Positions 22,715 through 35,571 of a DNA stretch of 64,000 nucleotides are shown one piece after another. A model generated the notes under the pieces. It had not been told where the DNA came from and searched no databases. It saw nothing but the letters and a program-made list of their open reading frames with translations. This DNA comes from Cladorhizidae sp. MBARI D1340-BT2 (taxonomy: Eukaryota > Porifera > Demospongiae > Poecilosclerida > Cladorhizidae), in the NCBI GenBank assembly GCA_028752905.1, contig JAQNBH010000009.1, positions 28,509,976 through 28,573,975 of the forward strand, written 5' to 3'. The first letter of the stretch is position 1, and the number at the start of each line of letters is the position of its first letter. The translations under genes were made by a program, and so were the position numbers.

Positions 22715-23211
22715 CTAAAGTTTGAAGAAATATACCAAGAATGCATTCATATTATGCAGGGACAACAAATCACAGCTGTATATAGTATTGTAAATAGCAA
22801 ATTGTAGTGCATATTATAAAGAACGAGTGGAACGTCAGAATTATATGATATTAAAAGGAGGTCAATGATTTCCATTTTTCACCACCTACATCCTAATACA
22901 CTATCAGTCCAGAGCTCAAAGTTTCTGTATAACTTTGCACTAATACACAATAATCATTAGCTGAGTAAAATGAGAGATAAAAAACAAAATTCAATATATA
23001 TATTTCTCGGCAATTATTCATGTAATGGTTGTCAAGAGTTAGAAGTTCTAAAACTGCTAGGGCTTTAGAGTAGTAGATGGCTAGGGCTAGAGGTTGCTAT
23101 TGATGACAAATATAAATTTTTGTTTTCTTTTCCATTTTTTAGGTGATAAAAACTGAATATAGAAAAATTATGGTTTCATGGGTTCAAATTTAGGCTCTCA
23201 AGTGTGGTCAC

Positions 23212-23300
23212 CCAGCAGCCAGGGAAGTCCACAATCGCGATTGAACTGCTCTACCTTTAGTGCTTCGCTGTGCAATGAAAAGTACCAGCAGTCTGAGATC
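23212..23300 (-). pseudogene. Decayed copy of a possible lead exon of the cassette array
   Basis: Homologous to 38238-38442. The minus strand reads LRLLVLFIAQRSTKG and TSLAAG, but stops lie upstream and the donor is GTGACC instead of GTGAGC. Confidence 0.3.
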
Positions 23301-24671
23301 GTGTGTTCATGTTTTGGTATGGCTGGCTATGAACCTTTCAATTAATGAGCCTCGCAACCAAGCAATTTTTTCCCCCAAGCAACCTTATGGAAAAGACAGT
23401 AGTGTTAGGTTCATTCCAGGTGACATAGTTCTCTTCGAAGTGGTGGCTTCATTTGGAAGGTCGGGTGCATTGTTAACTTTGCTTGAAACTTGTAACAAGG
23501 AAAATCTATGAGGCTTTAATCTCTGATGTAAGTATGAAATTGCTAACTGGATAATTTTATGCAAACATACAGTCTGGTAGGTAATAATATACTAGTAGCT
23601 ATCCAAAGGTTTCTGTAATTTGAAATATGCAATCGTTTCCTTCAAGCAGCAGTGTCACAAGAGTTCTGTGGAATACTACTAACTACCTTCACAACAACAC
23701 ACAATGTAAGTGAGATACTTAGCAGTTCTCTGTCATAGCAATGGCTACTAACCATCACCATATTTTGAAAATCATTTCGTGCCTCAAGTTCTTTGCTAGA
23801 CCGGGATGTGCAATCAGTGGCCACAACGACCAGTAGTGATAGAAATTTTTATAAGCTGATGAGGAAGGATGATTCCAAGATATAAGTTTTTTCAGGATAT
23901 AATTGATGAATTAAGCATACTGGCTTGCCAAAAAATAGAACACTACTTCTGTCCTCAATGTATGGATAAGCTATTGAAAATAATGGCTTGAGTATAAGGA
24001 TTGCTGGAGACCTGTAAGATACAGAGTATTATGCAAATGTTGATTTTGTGATGTCTGCAACCAATGCTCCCAGCGAATGGTCTTTAAGTATATACATAGA
24101 GGAGAATGTATTTTAACCATGAAGCAAGACAATATAATGCAATTGACTATTGACTAATTATTTTGTAAGCAAATACGATCACAGATAATTTTGTGAAGAT
24201 TGACAACATAACTGATTTTCAAACTGTAAACACACGGTGTTAATCATATTCCTTACCACAATAGCCAGATCACTCCAAATTTGCCCGTGCCGCCCCAGAC
24301 TAAGCATTGCATGTTGTAGCAGGTTGAGTGAATAATACTCCACAGAACACTTGTGGCACCCTCTCTCTTTATACTGCTAGAAGGCAAATATTGCATCTCC
24401 GGAATTACAATATATATAGACTATATGCTAGCTTAAAATGCAGTATCAGAGGTTCCACTCTTTGTAGACATTTCTGTAGCTCTCAAGCAAAATGACAGTG
24501 CACTTGTCTTCAAAATGAAGCCTCCGCTATGAAGAGTACCAAGTCTTCTGGAACATACTCAATGCTACAATCTTTACCCTATTGGAAAATGCAAATGAAC
24601 TTGGTAGGTCATGATTGTGGGTGTGGCATTCTCTCTGTAAAAAGTGGTCTTGCCAAACCCACATCTCATAT

Positions 24672-25310
24672 GCACTAGGTCCTATGATTAGGAGCACAAG
24701 GTAAGGGAGGTTCTATTGTATACATCAAAACACAATACCACTAGCTCCCATAGTTAGAGCCCAATTCTAAGGGAGGTTCCACTGCACACATCAACTAGCT
24801 CCCATAGTTAGGAGCCCAAGTGTAAGGGAGTTTCCACTGCACACATCAACAACACAATACTACTAGCCTCCATAGTTAGGAGCCCAAGTGTGAGGGAGGT
24901 TCAACTGCACACATCAACTATCTCCCATAGTTAGGAGCACAATGCTAAGGGAGGTTCTTCTCACACAACAACACATTAGTATTATCTCCAATAGTTAGAA
25001 GCCCAGTGTAATGGTGGTTCCACTGCACACATCAGCAACACACTACCACTAGCTCCCATAGTTAGGAACCCAAGGTCCACTGACACATCAACAACACAAT
25101 ACCACTAGCCCCCATAGTTAGGAGCCCAAGTGTAAGAGAGGTTACACTGCACAGATCAATAACACAATACCACTAACTCCCATAGTTAGGAACCCAAGGG
25201 TAAGGGAGATGAACTGACACATAAACAACACAATATCACTAGCTCCTATAGTTAGAAGCCCAAGAGAAAGGAAGGTTCTACTGCACAGATCAACAACACA
25301 ATAATACTAG
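24672..25310. repeat. Minisatellite of about ten 60-70 base units
   Basis: The unit contains CTAGCTCCCATAGTTAGGAG, CCAAGTGTAAGGGAGGTTCC, and ACTGCACACATCAACAACAC with indels. On the minus strand it starts within a few bases of the death-domain exon's donor, so it would lie at the start of that intron. Confidence 0.9.
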
Positions 25311-25315
25311 CTCAC

Positions 25316-25634
25316 TTTCAGATGTCTCAAAGTTGTCCTTCAAGTCAGTGAGGTCAGCGTAAAGTGCCTCTCTAAAAATTTTACCGACTTCACTAAGTTC
25401 CATGCATACTAACAATTTGCACAGGCCCCTCCATGTGTATTGGATATTCATTTTCGGTGTATTCTTCATCCATTTCTCCATGATGGCCCTCATGCACTTC
25501 TCGGGGTTGCCTATATACATGGATGCTATTAGCCTCGTCGCAGTAACACTAATTATTTCTGCTGCTTTATTCCAATCTGCCGCTAGCTCATTATAAAGTC
25601 GTAATTCTTGTCCCTCTCCTTTCGGGACAATCCA
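25316..25634 (-). CDS. Death-domain exon
   Basis: Minus-strand exon bounded by a CTGATTCAG acceptor and a GTGAGC donor: 319 bases, phase 0 to 1. The protein reads LRLYNELAADWNKAAEII, then about 30 residues on CMRAIMEKWM, then YTWRGLCKLLVCMEL and VGKIF. The spacing of Leu, the Ala-x-x-Trp pair, the Cys/Trp helix and the TWxxL helix fits the six-helix death-domain fold of apoptosis and innate immune adaptors. A continuing unspliced frame ends at 25290. Its phase matches the 40-base exons of the cassette array, so it could belong to the same minus-strand gene, but nothing proves the link. Only this exon of the parent gene is visible. Confidence 0.6.
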
Positions 25635-25649
25635 CTGAATCAGTTGCAT

Positions 25650-26900
25650 GTTATGTGAGTCGATGCATTCATTATTATGCTGAATATCACAATAAAGAAA
25701 AGCAGGACTTTATCACAATAGCAATACAAGGAAGGTACCGCATGGGGGCAAGAATAGACAAACACTGCCAACCAAACACACATCCCCAAATCTAGGAAGG
25801 GAAAGTGGGAGTGGGAGAGGAAACTTTAGTTGCAGCTTTACAACTTTGCAATAGAGGACCTGTACTTATATAGAGTACCTGTAGCATTAGCGGGCAAGAA
25901 TATGGACAATGAATACAACCACTTGTGAAGCAGTGCCCAACTGCAGATGCAATCAATCCATGAATGTATGTATCATAATTATGTGTAGAGGGCTAGGTAA
26001 GGGATGAAGGATGTTTGAACTGCTGTATAGAGGAGCTGGAGGGTGTCATGTGTAGACAACTCATCAGCGATGGAAGAAATATTTGGTGTGGAACAGGAGG
26101 AGATATAGTCATGATTGATGCTTAACCAAAGTAGAAAAGTACTGTTGTGGATTATACACAAGTAGATGCCATGTGAGAGTATAGGCTCCAAGAGGAAGTA
26201 GAGTTATTAGTTTCTTTGGGATGGCGAAATCCAAATGAATTCGAGATAAAAAAATTTAATTTGCAATCAACGAACTTTCTGTTGACAAGCAATTAAATAA
26301 CTTTCTCAATAGATGAATGCTAGAGCATCTAGCACAAAACACGAGAGTAGTTGATTATTGAGAAAAGTTATTGTAATTCTAGAAACACTGAAGCTTGTGT
26401 TGGGGTCTATACAGAAGTAAATATAAATATAATACACACTCACACACACAATATAGCTTGATGTAAATTTTTATAGAAAATTTTCCTAGGTCAATACATA
26501 GGAATCTGCATTTTGTGTGTGTATAGCATGCATGCATGCAGTTTATAGGCTTGGCCATCTTTGGCCTCCATACACATGTCTAGAACTGCCCTACACTGGG
26601 AAGGTTTTGGACCCTGGGCGTCCTTAGTCAATGGCCCAAAACTTTAAAACAGACATTACAGCCAAACTAAGGCAGATACATGGTTCAACTGAGTTTTAGA
26701 TTATGGTCAACTTAGGGAGAGGCAGGATCAAGCATTCTCTGGAGGGGTGTGTGGATGGGAGGGGGTGGGGGTGGGAGTGGGAGTGATGAATTTCTGTTTG
26801 TCTCATAGAGGGCACCATATACACCTAGAAAATTGTAACTATACGTTAGCATGCAGACAGACAACCATTGTGTCTTATAGCCTAGGGCTAGGGCTAGAGA
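25650..26900. other. Stretch without a supported gene
   Basis: Two short minus-strand ORFs are present (25979-26191, 26712-26930), neither recognised. Includes CA and GGGTGGGAGTGG simple repeats near 26440 and 26760. Confidence 0.5.
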
Positions 26901-27165
26901 ACTAGGACTATTATAGAAGGCTTGCCACAAATACTACAGTGGGATCATGCAACATGCCTAGCTCTAGTATTAGCCCTAACTTTAGCACTAGCCTTTGCCC
27001 TAACTCTATCCCTGACTTAACCCCAATTCTAGTCCAAGCCGAACAATACTCCTAGATTTAGCCCTACCTCAGCCCCAACCTTAGCCTTATCTCTAGCCCT
27101 AAGCCTAACTACAATACTAGCCATAGCCCTAACTCTAGCCCTAGGTTTAGCCCCACCCCTATACT
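26878..27165. repeat. Degenerate telomere-like hexamer array
   Basis: Repeats of GCCCTAACTCTAGCCCTAAC type extend over about 220 bases at 26950-27165, with CCTAGGGCTAGGGCTAGA at 26880. They resemble scrambled CCCTAA units. A short perfect run of GGGCTA units also lies at 56978-57004. Confidence 0.65.
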
Positions 27166-27692
27166 GTATGTTAAGTGTGCCTACATGCACCTCACACTCA
27201 ATGGGTTGTTAAGGATATATTCATACTCCATAGTTTTTATTCTAAAGGCTGGTTCACAATATGACGTGAACCATCCTGAAATATTAAGAATTGGAGTAAA
27301 TACCCCGAGATATTTTTAACAAGTACAATAGCCAGGAAGAAGGCAAGCAGGCTCTCCAAAACAACAAAAAATTATAAAAATGCTCCACAAAGCTCAAGAT
27401 CTTTAAAAACTGTACATGTCCAGTGTGAAAATCATTATAAAAGTAAAAATGACCAAGATTAAACTTTTTATTTTTTATTTTTAACAACCATGACTGCTTC
27501 TAGGAACATTCTTTTTCTCATTTTTTTACTGCTGAGAAAGAGGCATTAGTGAATGGATTCCTTTTCTTAAATTTTGTTAAAGTTTTACATTGAAATAAGT
27601 AATAGCTACAAATATATAATTGTAATAAAACAAAAAAAATTGTTTGCAATCACTAAGGGGGGGGGGCAACGGTATTTAAAAAAAAAAATCCC

Positions 27693-28290
27693 TTTTACTT
27701 ATGGTTACCATTTTAGAGCTCCATAGATTCTGTAAACTTAATGTATGGCTTTAATATATACCTCAAAAGATAGGTCTCTCTATGTGCTCTCTTTTAATAC
27801 TAAAATATTTTTCATAGATATATCTATAGCCACGTTACTATACCTTGAGTGGAGGGAACCGTAAAACCTGAATGCCTAAATTGGCCACAAAATATCTCCA
27901 GATTGCAAAGTGCTAAAGGTTTGAAATTAGCACCAGTGGCTAGAGGAAGCTACATTTCACCCACGCGCTTGACCATGTACTTACATTTTAACACCTAATG
28001 AAAACACTCGTTGAATAGAGTAGAGCTTCCTCTAGCCACTGGTGCTAATTTGAAATCTTTAGCACTTTGCAATCTGGAGATATATTTATGCGGCCAATTC
28101 AGGCATTCAGGTTTTGAAGTTCCCTCTACTTTAGTTCTAGTAACTTGGCTATAGTTATACCTATAAAAACAATTTAGTATCAAAAGAGAGCCCACAGAGA
28201 GACCTATCAATTAAGCTATATATGAAGTCCATACAATGAAGTTTACATACAGAATTTACGGAGCTCTAAAGTGGTAACCATAAGTTAAAA
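27693..28290. mobile_element. Foldback (long inverted-repeat) element, copy 1
   Basis: The left arm starts ACTTATGGTTACCATTTTAG and the right arm ends CTAAAGTGGTAACCATAAGT. The arms are inverted copies of each other for nearly 300 bases, meeting near 28000 around GCGCTTGACCATGTACTTAC. No coding capacity. The same family occurs at 60221-60900 (complete) and 57883-58075 (half). Probably a MITE-like non-autonomous transposon. Confidence 0.8.
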
Positions 28291-28650
28291 AAAGAGAAAA
28301 GGAAAAATATGCCATTGTCCCCTCAGATACATGATTAAATGCCGTGGATTATTTTGACTGCCACTAAAAATCCAGTGAGGGATGTCCACCTATAACTCAT
28401 GCTCAATCTCTAGGTAGGAGGGATTTCTGAACAGATTTATTTGCTACGAATCTGTCTGCAATGTAGCTTTTATTTGCTCACCTCAATGAGTTACTTCTAT
28501 TACAAAACTACAGCTTATTGTATTTGCATACCGATGATAGTTTTAATGGACTTATGAGGGAAAAAGTTACATTTACAAATAGTTATGCCATGGAAAATTG
28601 TTATCATTAATTATTTTAAAAAAACAGCATCCATAATCAATCAAACATAC

Positions 28651-28796
28651 CAGGATTTTCATAGGCTTCTTCATCAGAAATGGATTCACTCTGATGAGTA
28701 AATTATCAACATCAATAAGCAAGTTAATGGAATAGAACAGACTCACAGCGGCAGAGGCTTGTGGCAAAGAAGATCCTTTTGATCTCACAAGATTTG
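28651..28796 (-). CDS. Exon pair 5 of the cassette array (isolated copy), YENP motif
   Basis: 28747-28796 (50 bases, phase 1 to 0) reads ANLVRSKGSSLPQASAA with a TTTCAG acceptor and GTGAGT donor. A 56-base intron follows. 28651-28690 (40 bases, phase 0 to 1) reads SESISDEEAYENPG with a CATCAG acceptor and GTATGTTTG donor. The pair adds 90 bases. The first exon is diverged from other copies, but lengths, phases and splice sites are right, which argues for selection on this copy. It lies between the two segmental duplicates. Confidence 0.6.
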
Positions 28797-28859
28797 CTGA
28801 AATTTTCCAGTCTCTAAATTTATGAATCAACCAAAATCCATTCGTAGAAGACATAATTA

Positions 28860-30770
28860 TAAGTAACTATAAACCCAACGGGTTGTCCTATCAACCCTAG
28901 TTTAAAGAAATTTTAGAACAAGCTTTACAATTGCATATTTAATATGAGTAAGGAAGCTTTTCTACAAAACCTTTTTTATCACTTATAAAACATACATTTA
29001 ACAAAGATTTATCCTAACAGTAACAGGTGATAACCTTGGGCAGACAAACATGGATTAGCCAACCTGGCAATTGCTACCAGCATGTTCGCAGAGTATGATA
29101 TAATTAACAATACAAACATCTCTGGTGTGCAGGCACAAAATAAAGGGATGCAGGTTCTATTTGGCCTAGAGTTGCTCATCCACAATAACTAGAGCTACAC
29201 AAGCTATAAATGTTTCTCAATGCACCTGATTGCTCATATATAGCCTCATAAGCTAATGCTTGATGCACATTAGCTCAACCAGTTTAGGTATACCCAAATC
29301 TCAAGATGACCATGTTCAATATGAATGGGGTTAACAAATCATGGTGCGGACCTCTCACAAAAAGAACAATAAAAATGGACCATAGAAGTTAGTACTCAAA
29401 GATGACTTCCAACATCCTATACACATTTGCCTGCCAACTCATTAGGGTAAAACTGACAGTCGCAGGCCTCACACCTCCAACCTTCTTATTCAGCCAATAG
29501 TGAAGAAAATAAAGAAGCATGATTCCAAATAATGAGATTCACAAAAGCAGTGAGAGCTTAGCAACAGTGAACCACCCTGCCAGCAAGATCACTGATCATG
29601 TCCTTAACCAACCCTCTGTAAGCACAATATAGCAGAGCAAGTTAAAAAAACACATAAAACACTGCATGATTGCTACAATTTTCCAATTGTTATGTCCTAC
29701 TCCTATATTGCATATAGGGTCCAGAAAATGTTGTCAAATATGTTTTTAAAAATACCAACGATCTCTTGTCTAGAAAATCATCGAATTGATGAGAGAGTAA
29801 CTAGGATGACCTCATTACTTAAGTCACCAGGGGTGATATAGCTATCTTTAGGAAGATTCTGATGAGGAAGAAGAAGGTATAGTCATCTTCAGTTACCTAG
29901 GAATTCTCAGAGAGCTGCTGTATATTGATCAAGATTCAGATGCAGAAATGGACCAGGAAGGCTTCTCAGGTTAGTGTGATAGTATCTAGTTTTAGTATTA
30001 GCCTTTCCTAAATAGCTGGAGAGGGTCCATCTAGACATATATTAGCAATTCAATTTAAATGTACTTAAACTTGAATTCAAAATCGGATTTTGTGGAAACT
30101 AATGTCATAAATCTAAACCAAAATTATAATTCTTATATGAAATTTTTCATATTTGACTTGCGATGAAGTGGTATTGTTTTACCGACAATTAGGTACCAGC
30201 TTCATATACTTTTCTATGCAATGTTCCTGCCAGTTCCCCTCCAGTACTGACCATTCCCATTCAGGCCAAGCCCAAGGATTGCCTTGCCCTTTCCCGTATA
30301 TTCCTGTAGTAGTGTAAGCATGCATACAAGATTGTGACATATAGCTACTGGAGATATTTTGTCCACACACACAGTTATTGAACTCATTGCTAGCTAGCAC
30401 TTGGTGCCATTCACCATTATTTAAGCTTGGGCAAATCTTCTAGACTCTGTTTCTCTACAAGGGAAGTGTCAGGCCTCAAAATGGACTGGTTAGTAAGAGA
30501 GCTAGTGTGTTGCTCTATCTTATTTTTTCCAGAAACTTATAGAAGACAGCTGGAGTTTGGCTAAGTGGATAATTGGAACTGTGGCCAGCACTTGGCTCAG
30601 CTTGGTTGATTCGGAGAAGTGAGAGCACATTTTCAGCATTTCTGTGTTTATATTGTTTGATATTGTGCATAGTGTTTGCATATTATTTACATATTGTGTA
30701 TTTTTGTATTTTGCCGCCCATTTTATGCAAGAAATTACATCAAGTAACAAGGCGAATGACAAGTCTGAGA
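28860..30770. other. Stretch without a supported gene
   Basis: Short ORFs only. 30370-30480 resembles 33450-33560 (ATTGCTAGCTA, then CTTCTA...TTTCTACAAGG), possibly flanking repeats of the gag-protease element between them. Confidence 0.4.
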
Positions 30771-30929
30771 GAGCAGACAGAACAGAGCGAGGGGAGTAAA
30801 CTGAGAAACTCCAAAGAGAGCAAGTTCAGATGACCGACAATGAGGACACAAATATGGATATCAGGAAGGGCTAGTCAAGCCATCGACCGTAAATGACGAG
30901 GACTACAAGAGAATTCCCAAACCCACTGG

Positions 30930-32662
30930 AGGCCATTCAGACATTAATCCTGACTATGGAGGAGAACAGAAGAATTGAAGGTAGAGAAGGGGAAGAATGC
31001 CGAACCAGAGAAAGAGAAGCAGAAAAACATTGACGTTGAACCAGAGATAGAGTAGCGGAAGAACGTCGAAACAGAGAAAGGGAAGTGGTGGAACGTCGAA
31101 CCTGAGAAAGATAAGCGGGAGAATGTTGAACCAGAGAAAGAGTAGTGGAAGAATGTTGAACAAGAGAGAGAGAAGTGGAAGAACATCGAACCAGAGAAAG
31201 TGAAGCAGAATATTGTCGAATCAGAGAAAGAGAAGTGGAAAAAGGTCGAACCAAGAGAAAGGGAAGCGGAAAAACGTCGAACAAGAGAAAGAGAAGTGGA
31301 AGAACGTCGAACAAGAGAAAGAGAAGTGGAAGAACGTTGAACCAGAGAAAGAGAAGTGGAAAAAGGTCGAACAAAGAGAAAGAGAAGTAGGAGATTATCG
31401 AATCAGAGAAAAAGATGTGGAAGAACGTCAAACCAGAGAAAGAGAAGTGGAAGAACGTTGAACAAGAGAAAGAGTAGCGGACGAACATCGAACCACAGAA
31501 AGTGAAGCAGAAGATTGTCGAATCAGAGAATGGAAGTGAAAAGGGAGAGCAGAAGGATTGAACATAAAGAAGCCGAAGAAAGCCGAACAAAATAACTCAA
31601 AGCGAAGGACAGCACAAAAGAGAACACTTCTAATGCAAATCAAGTTTCAGCACGAAACCAAAACTCTATGTGGCATAGTGACGACAGATGACGAGACAGA
31701 GATAGAAAACGGAAGCTGGGAGATAAAATTGCTCCATAGACGGACAAGGAACAGCCTGTATCCTACCTCCGAAACTTTGAAGACATGCTTTCCACAGCAG
31801 AGATCAACAAGGATGAATGGGCAAGCCACATGGTCCTCTAGTGATGGGAACCGCATCCATAGCTTACACAACATCTGTAATGGAGGAGGCTAAGGTAGAC
31901 TACAATTTGCTGAAAATGGCCTTGCTGAAGGAGCTCTGATATTGCAAAGAAGCCTGTGAGTGAGAGTTCTGGTCGTTCTGAGGAAAGATGGTGATGCAGC
32001 TACAAAAATTCTAAGAGTATTACTAAGTTTGGCAGATGTTCACATGGAAAACTGTAATACAATAAAAGAGGATGGCAAGACAGTGGCAACAGGAAAATTT
32101 CTCTCCTTTTACTCGCTGGATGCAAACCATGTTAGAGCATGGAAACCTGAGATGTTCCTGGAAGTCGCCAACTTCATGACAGAGCGACAAGCCATGAATA
32201 TTAAATTCCGCAAAAGATGACTGCCCTGCACGAAACCGAGGAGTTGCCCGGGAGACTGGTCAAGAAATCAATGGAATGAAGACAGTCATCTCCGGAACAG
32301 GCACTCATTGTTGCGACGTCAACCATGACAGCAGGGAAAGACACCATAACCCAAAGTACAGTGAGTGTATGGGTGACTTAAATAACATGTTTTACAGTAG
32401 CACTCCGGGAAAGCCTCAAGATAAGTCTGGGGATAGGGTTAACTTTGTGTCTACATGTTTAAGCAGAAGGTGGAAATGTGACAATTCTGGGTATGAGATC
32501 GAAGTTAGGATGGAAAAACACAGTGAAATGACTGAGTCTATAATAACAGCCATCAGACAACCAGGTCTATATGTAGAAGGCGGGGTAGGCCAGAGAGAAT
32601 GCAGAATGCGCATTGATATGGGAGCAGACAGGACCATAGTTGTTGCAAACCTGGGGAGCTGA
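30930..32662 (+). pseudogene. gag-protease fragment of a third LTR-type retroelement
   Basis: The charged repeat acts as an expanded gag coiled coil. After it, shifting plus-strand frames show capsid-like pieces: VSYLRNFEDMLSTAEINKDE near 31760, LLKMALLKEL near 31910, then an open frame at 31960-32220 with RKDGDAATKILRVLLSLADV. The next frame (32276-32662) ends with GQRECRMRIDMGADRTIVVA, a retropepsin active-site region where the usual DTGA is DMGA. Several frameshifts and the lack of RT and integrase make it inactive. The clade is uncertain; it is not obviously the tRNA-Leu-PBS family. Confidence 0.55.
30990..31540. repeat. 30-base purine-rich minisatellite inside a gag region
   Basis: About 18 imperfect copies of GAACGTCGAACCAGAGAAAG plus AGAAGTGGAA, encoding EERRTREREV-type charged repeats on the plus strand. 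Frames drift, so long ORFs on both strands are artefacts of the repeat. Confidence 0.85.
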
Positions 32663-35280
32663 ACGGAAAACTTGGAAAACCATATATATGTATGTATGTA
32701 TGTATTCAATTGTAGGTTCACCTGTAAAAAATAAGAACTCCTCCTCCTACTAGGCTTATTAAATTTGGAATTGTAAGAGAAAACAACCTAGTTGCAGGAA
32801 GAACTGGCTGCATAGACAAGTGAGAATTGCTACTCAGGCTAGAAACAGACTATGCTTATAAAGAAGCTAATATGTTTCAATATTCTGTGGGTTTACTCTG
32901 GAAGCCACTGGTATAAATATGGTCTGTACTGAAATCTCAAAATAGTTAACTGAAATCATTATAGAAATAATTATAGATTTTATATTGGGGTATAATGAAT
33001 ACATTTTCATTTCACAGGAATTCCTTCCCAAAATAGCAACCAGGCCTCTGTCCACACCGAGTCAACCAAGTAGTTGGCCATGAATGCTCAGTTTGGCTTT
33101 AGGATTTTTGTGTTTGACGTGTGTATGTATATGCATGTGTGAGAAATAACATTACCTTGTACAACCTTTGTATTTTAACCGTCCTAATGTATAATGTTTG
33201 AGAGAAGAGATTGGAGGCTCATGCATGAAGAAACTTGGACAATAAATCAGGTATTAGCTACAACCAGCATCAACTCAATCAGCAGACAAAACATAGATAT
33301 TTTTGGCCAATTAATTCTGAAAAACAGTTTATGAATTCCCTTACTATCATACTTTAGCTCTATCTAGCAAGATAATAATGATAGCTAGCTACACATTGAA
33401 AGTTAGTTGTGTTCAAAATCAATTATAACTGTAGTTAATTATTTATTGCTAGCTACTGCTCGGCATCATCCACCATTCAGACACTTCCTTAGGCTCAGGT
33501 AAAGCTTCTATAGTCGATCTGTCCAAGTTTCTACAAGGAAGGGAGCACCACAATACTATGCCTCTAACTCAACCTTAAAGAATGCCTTAGCGGTCTAGAA
33601 GCTTAAAACAGACAAAGTGTGACATAGTATATAGAATGGAGCACTTAAGATAGCTGTAAGAAAGCTATAGCTACAACCTCATTTGTAGTTTAACTACTGC
33701 ATTGTACTAGGCAGGATCCACAGAAAGAAAATAATCCTCAGATTAAATAAACACTAACTTTCCAAGCATACACAGCTTAGGTTAGCACATTCTTTTATTG
33801 TTTTCAGTACAGCACTTGCCTCTAGAGTTCTGCAAGAAAACTTTAGCTACAAACCACAGCTGTATTAGTAGCTGCACTGATCCAGGTTAGGACCAAAGAA
33901 GGAAGTCTACTGATGAAAAATACAATGCTAGCTCTCCTGGAGGCCAACAGATTCAGCGTTATCTAGCTATGGAAGTGTGATTAATGGGAAAATGGTGGTC
34001 ATGTGTATATGAGCAGATTCTTGTGTGCATGTCCATACTAAAATGATAGCTACATGCACAGACATTTTTTTCAGCAGAGCAGCTTGCTGATTTTTGCCTG
34101 GATAAATAAAGGAAGAAAAAAATCAGAGAGAAAAGTCAAAGTGTGCTTCTGAAACAGCAGAATAACGAGAATTGAAATTAGAAGGGAAGAGTGACAGTAA
34201 AAGGCATGGGAGAAGCACAGCAGCCCACAATGGATATGCTTCCTTGGGATCAGGTAAAGCTTCTGATATCTTAAAAATGGATGTTTAATTTCCATTTGGA
34301 TACTCTAGGTATGAAAGGTTTGCTAAACTGGAAATAATCATCACGGATAACGGCCTTGCTAAACTGGAAATGATCGTCGTGCTCAATATCGAGGAGGTTT
34401 CTCCTCCAAGCCTTTGCTATCTGTAAGCTTCAATATTTCTACCTATAACAGTACAAGCAATACAATTTTATGACATCAATAATTTACAGATCAGTGTATA
34501 GTGTTAGGCCTGTACTTGGAGTAGTAGAATACCTAAAGCAATGTGATCTAGGCTTGCAATAATGCTAAGAATTAAATTTTTGTCTGTATTGGTAATCATG
34601 CTAAAAGTAATTGTCCATCTCTCCATCAGACATTAACTTGCAACACAATCCTTGCATTCATTTGTAGTATTTTTTAATTAATCACTCTGGTGATGGGAGG
34701 GTTAAATTTATAATGAAGGTGAATGTCATCATGACTACCAGATGAATAACGCTTAAGTAGTGTTGTTCTTGATCCTCTCTTTCTTTAAAACTTCAAAGTG
34801 GTCGACTTAAGTTTCAGCCAAGTCTACCTGTAACCAACCGAGTTCAGTCTATTCAACAAGTGGCTACTGCTATAGCTATTCAACTTCAATAAATGTTCAA
34901 CTTAGTACAATTCTAGACAACTAGCTAGACTGTGTTAAGAGTTCAGATAGGTTTAAATATATTAAGAGGATAAATAAATAAGATATAGAAGACACAGCAA
35001 AAGACAAAACAACTCAACTGTTCTCACACAAGTTACTCCGACTGCTGTTATGACTACTGTTCTGACATGCATACAATTTGAATAATCATACATTACTAAG
35101 ACTACAGGTAAATACATGGTATTATACATGTTATAGCATGCCAGTAGCTAACTAATTTTTACTACGTGCCCACATACAGCTGGTTAGTATTGTACTAATG
35201 CACTTGTCTCTCTGGCTCTGCCACACTACCAATGTATCTACATCCCTACTTGTCTCCTTTCATTGTTATTTGTCACAGGA
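32663..35280. other. Stretch without a supported gene
   Basis: A TATG microsatellite at about 32685-32704. Unrecognised ORFs are all below 75 codons. AGGTAAAGCTTCT recurs at about 33500 and 34253. Confidence 0.5.
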
Positions 35281-35571
35281 TATTATGCACTGGGCGATCA
35301 CTACACACACCCACTCAAATCATACATCAGAGCACACTCTATTGTGAGCATTTGTTACTTACAAAGCACAATTATGTTGCATACACAGACTGAAGAGACA
35401 CAAACCTTTCATTCTCGGCATGTGTTCATCATATTGACGTAAAAACATTAGTGTTTTAAATAAGCTAGACTTGTAGAGTATTAGGCTACTTATGTCAAGG
35501 GAATTAATTTGTTAACAGTACCTAAAATCTAAAATATGTAAAATAACATGAACCTCTCAGTATTCACATAC

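Larger units (their letters stand above)
19775..24420. repeat. Segmental duplication, copy 1 (partner 35.28-39.40 kb)
   Basis: Two subunits are present. Each carries landmark sequences found again at 35.3-39.4 kb: TATTATGCACTGGGC (21525, compare 35283 and 36782), CTTTGAACATGAGCTGAGAA (22290, compare 37440), and TTCTAAAACTGCTAGGGC (23045, compare 38057). The right end shares CACAGAACACTTGTGGCA (24342, compare 39333). It carries the paired small exons listed separately. Remaining sequence between the exons is intron-like, with no other gene seen. Confidence 0.75.

Noticed and set aside
24672..25310. Regularly spaced repeats resembling a CRISPR array
   Set aside because: Whole units are repeated with no unique spacers, in eukaryotic DNA.
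30937..31590. 217-codon minus-strand ORF rich in Phe and Ser
   Set aside because: It is the antisense of a 30-base purine-rich minisatellite within a gag; composition is repeat-driven.
33450..33560. Possible 3' LTR of the gag-protease element, paired with 30370-30480
   Set aside because: Similarity is about 100 bases and patchy, with no TG...CA ends or target duplication.
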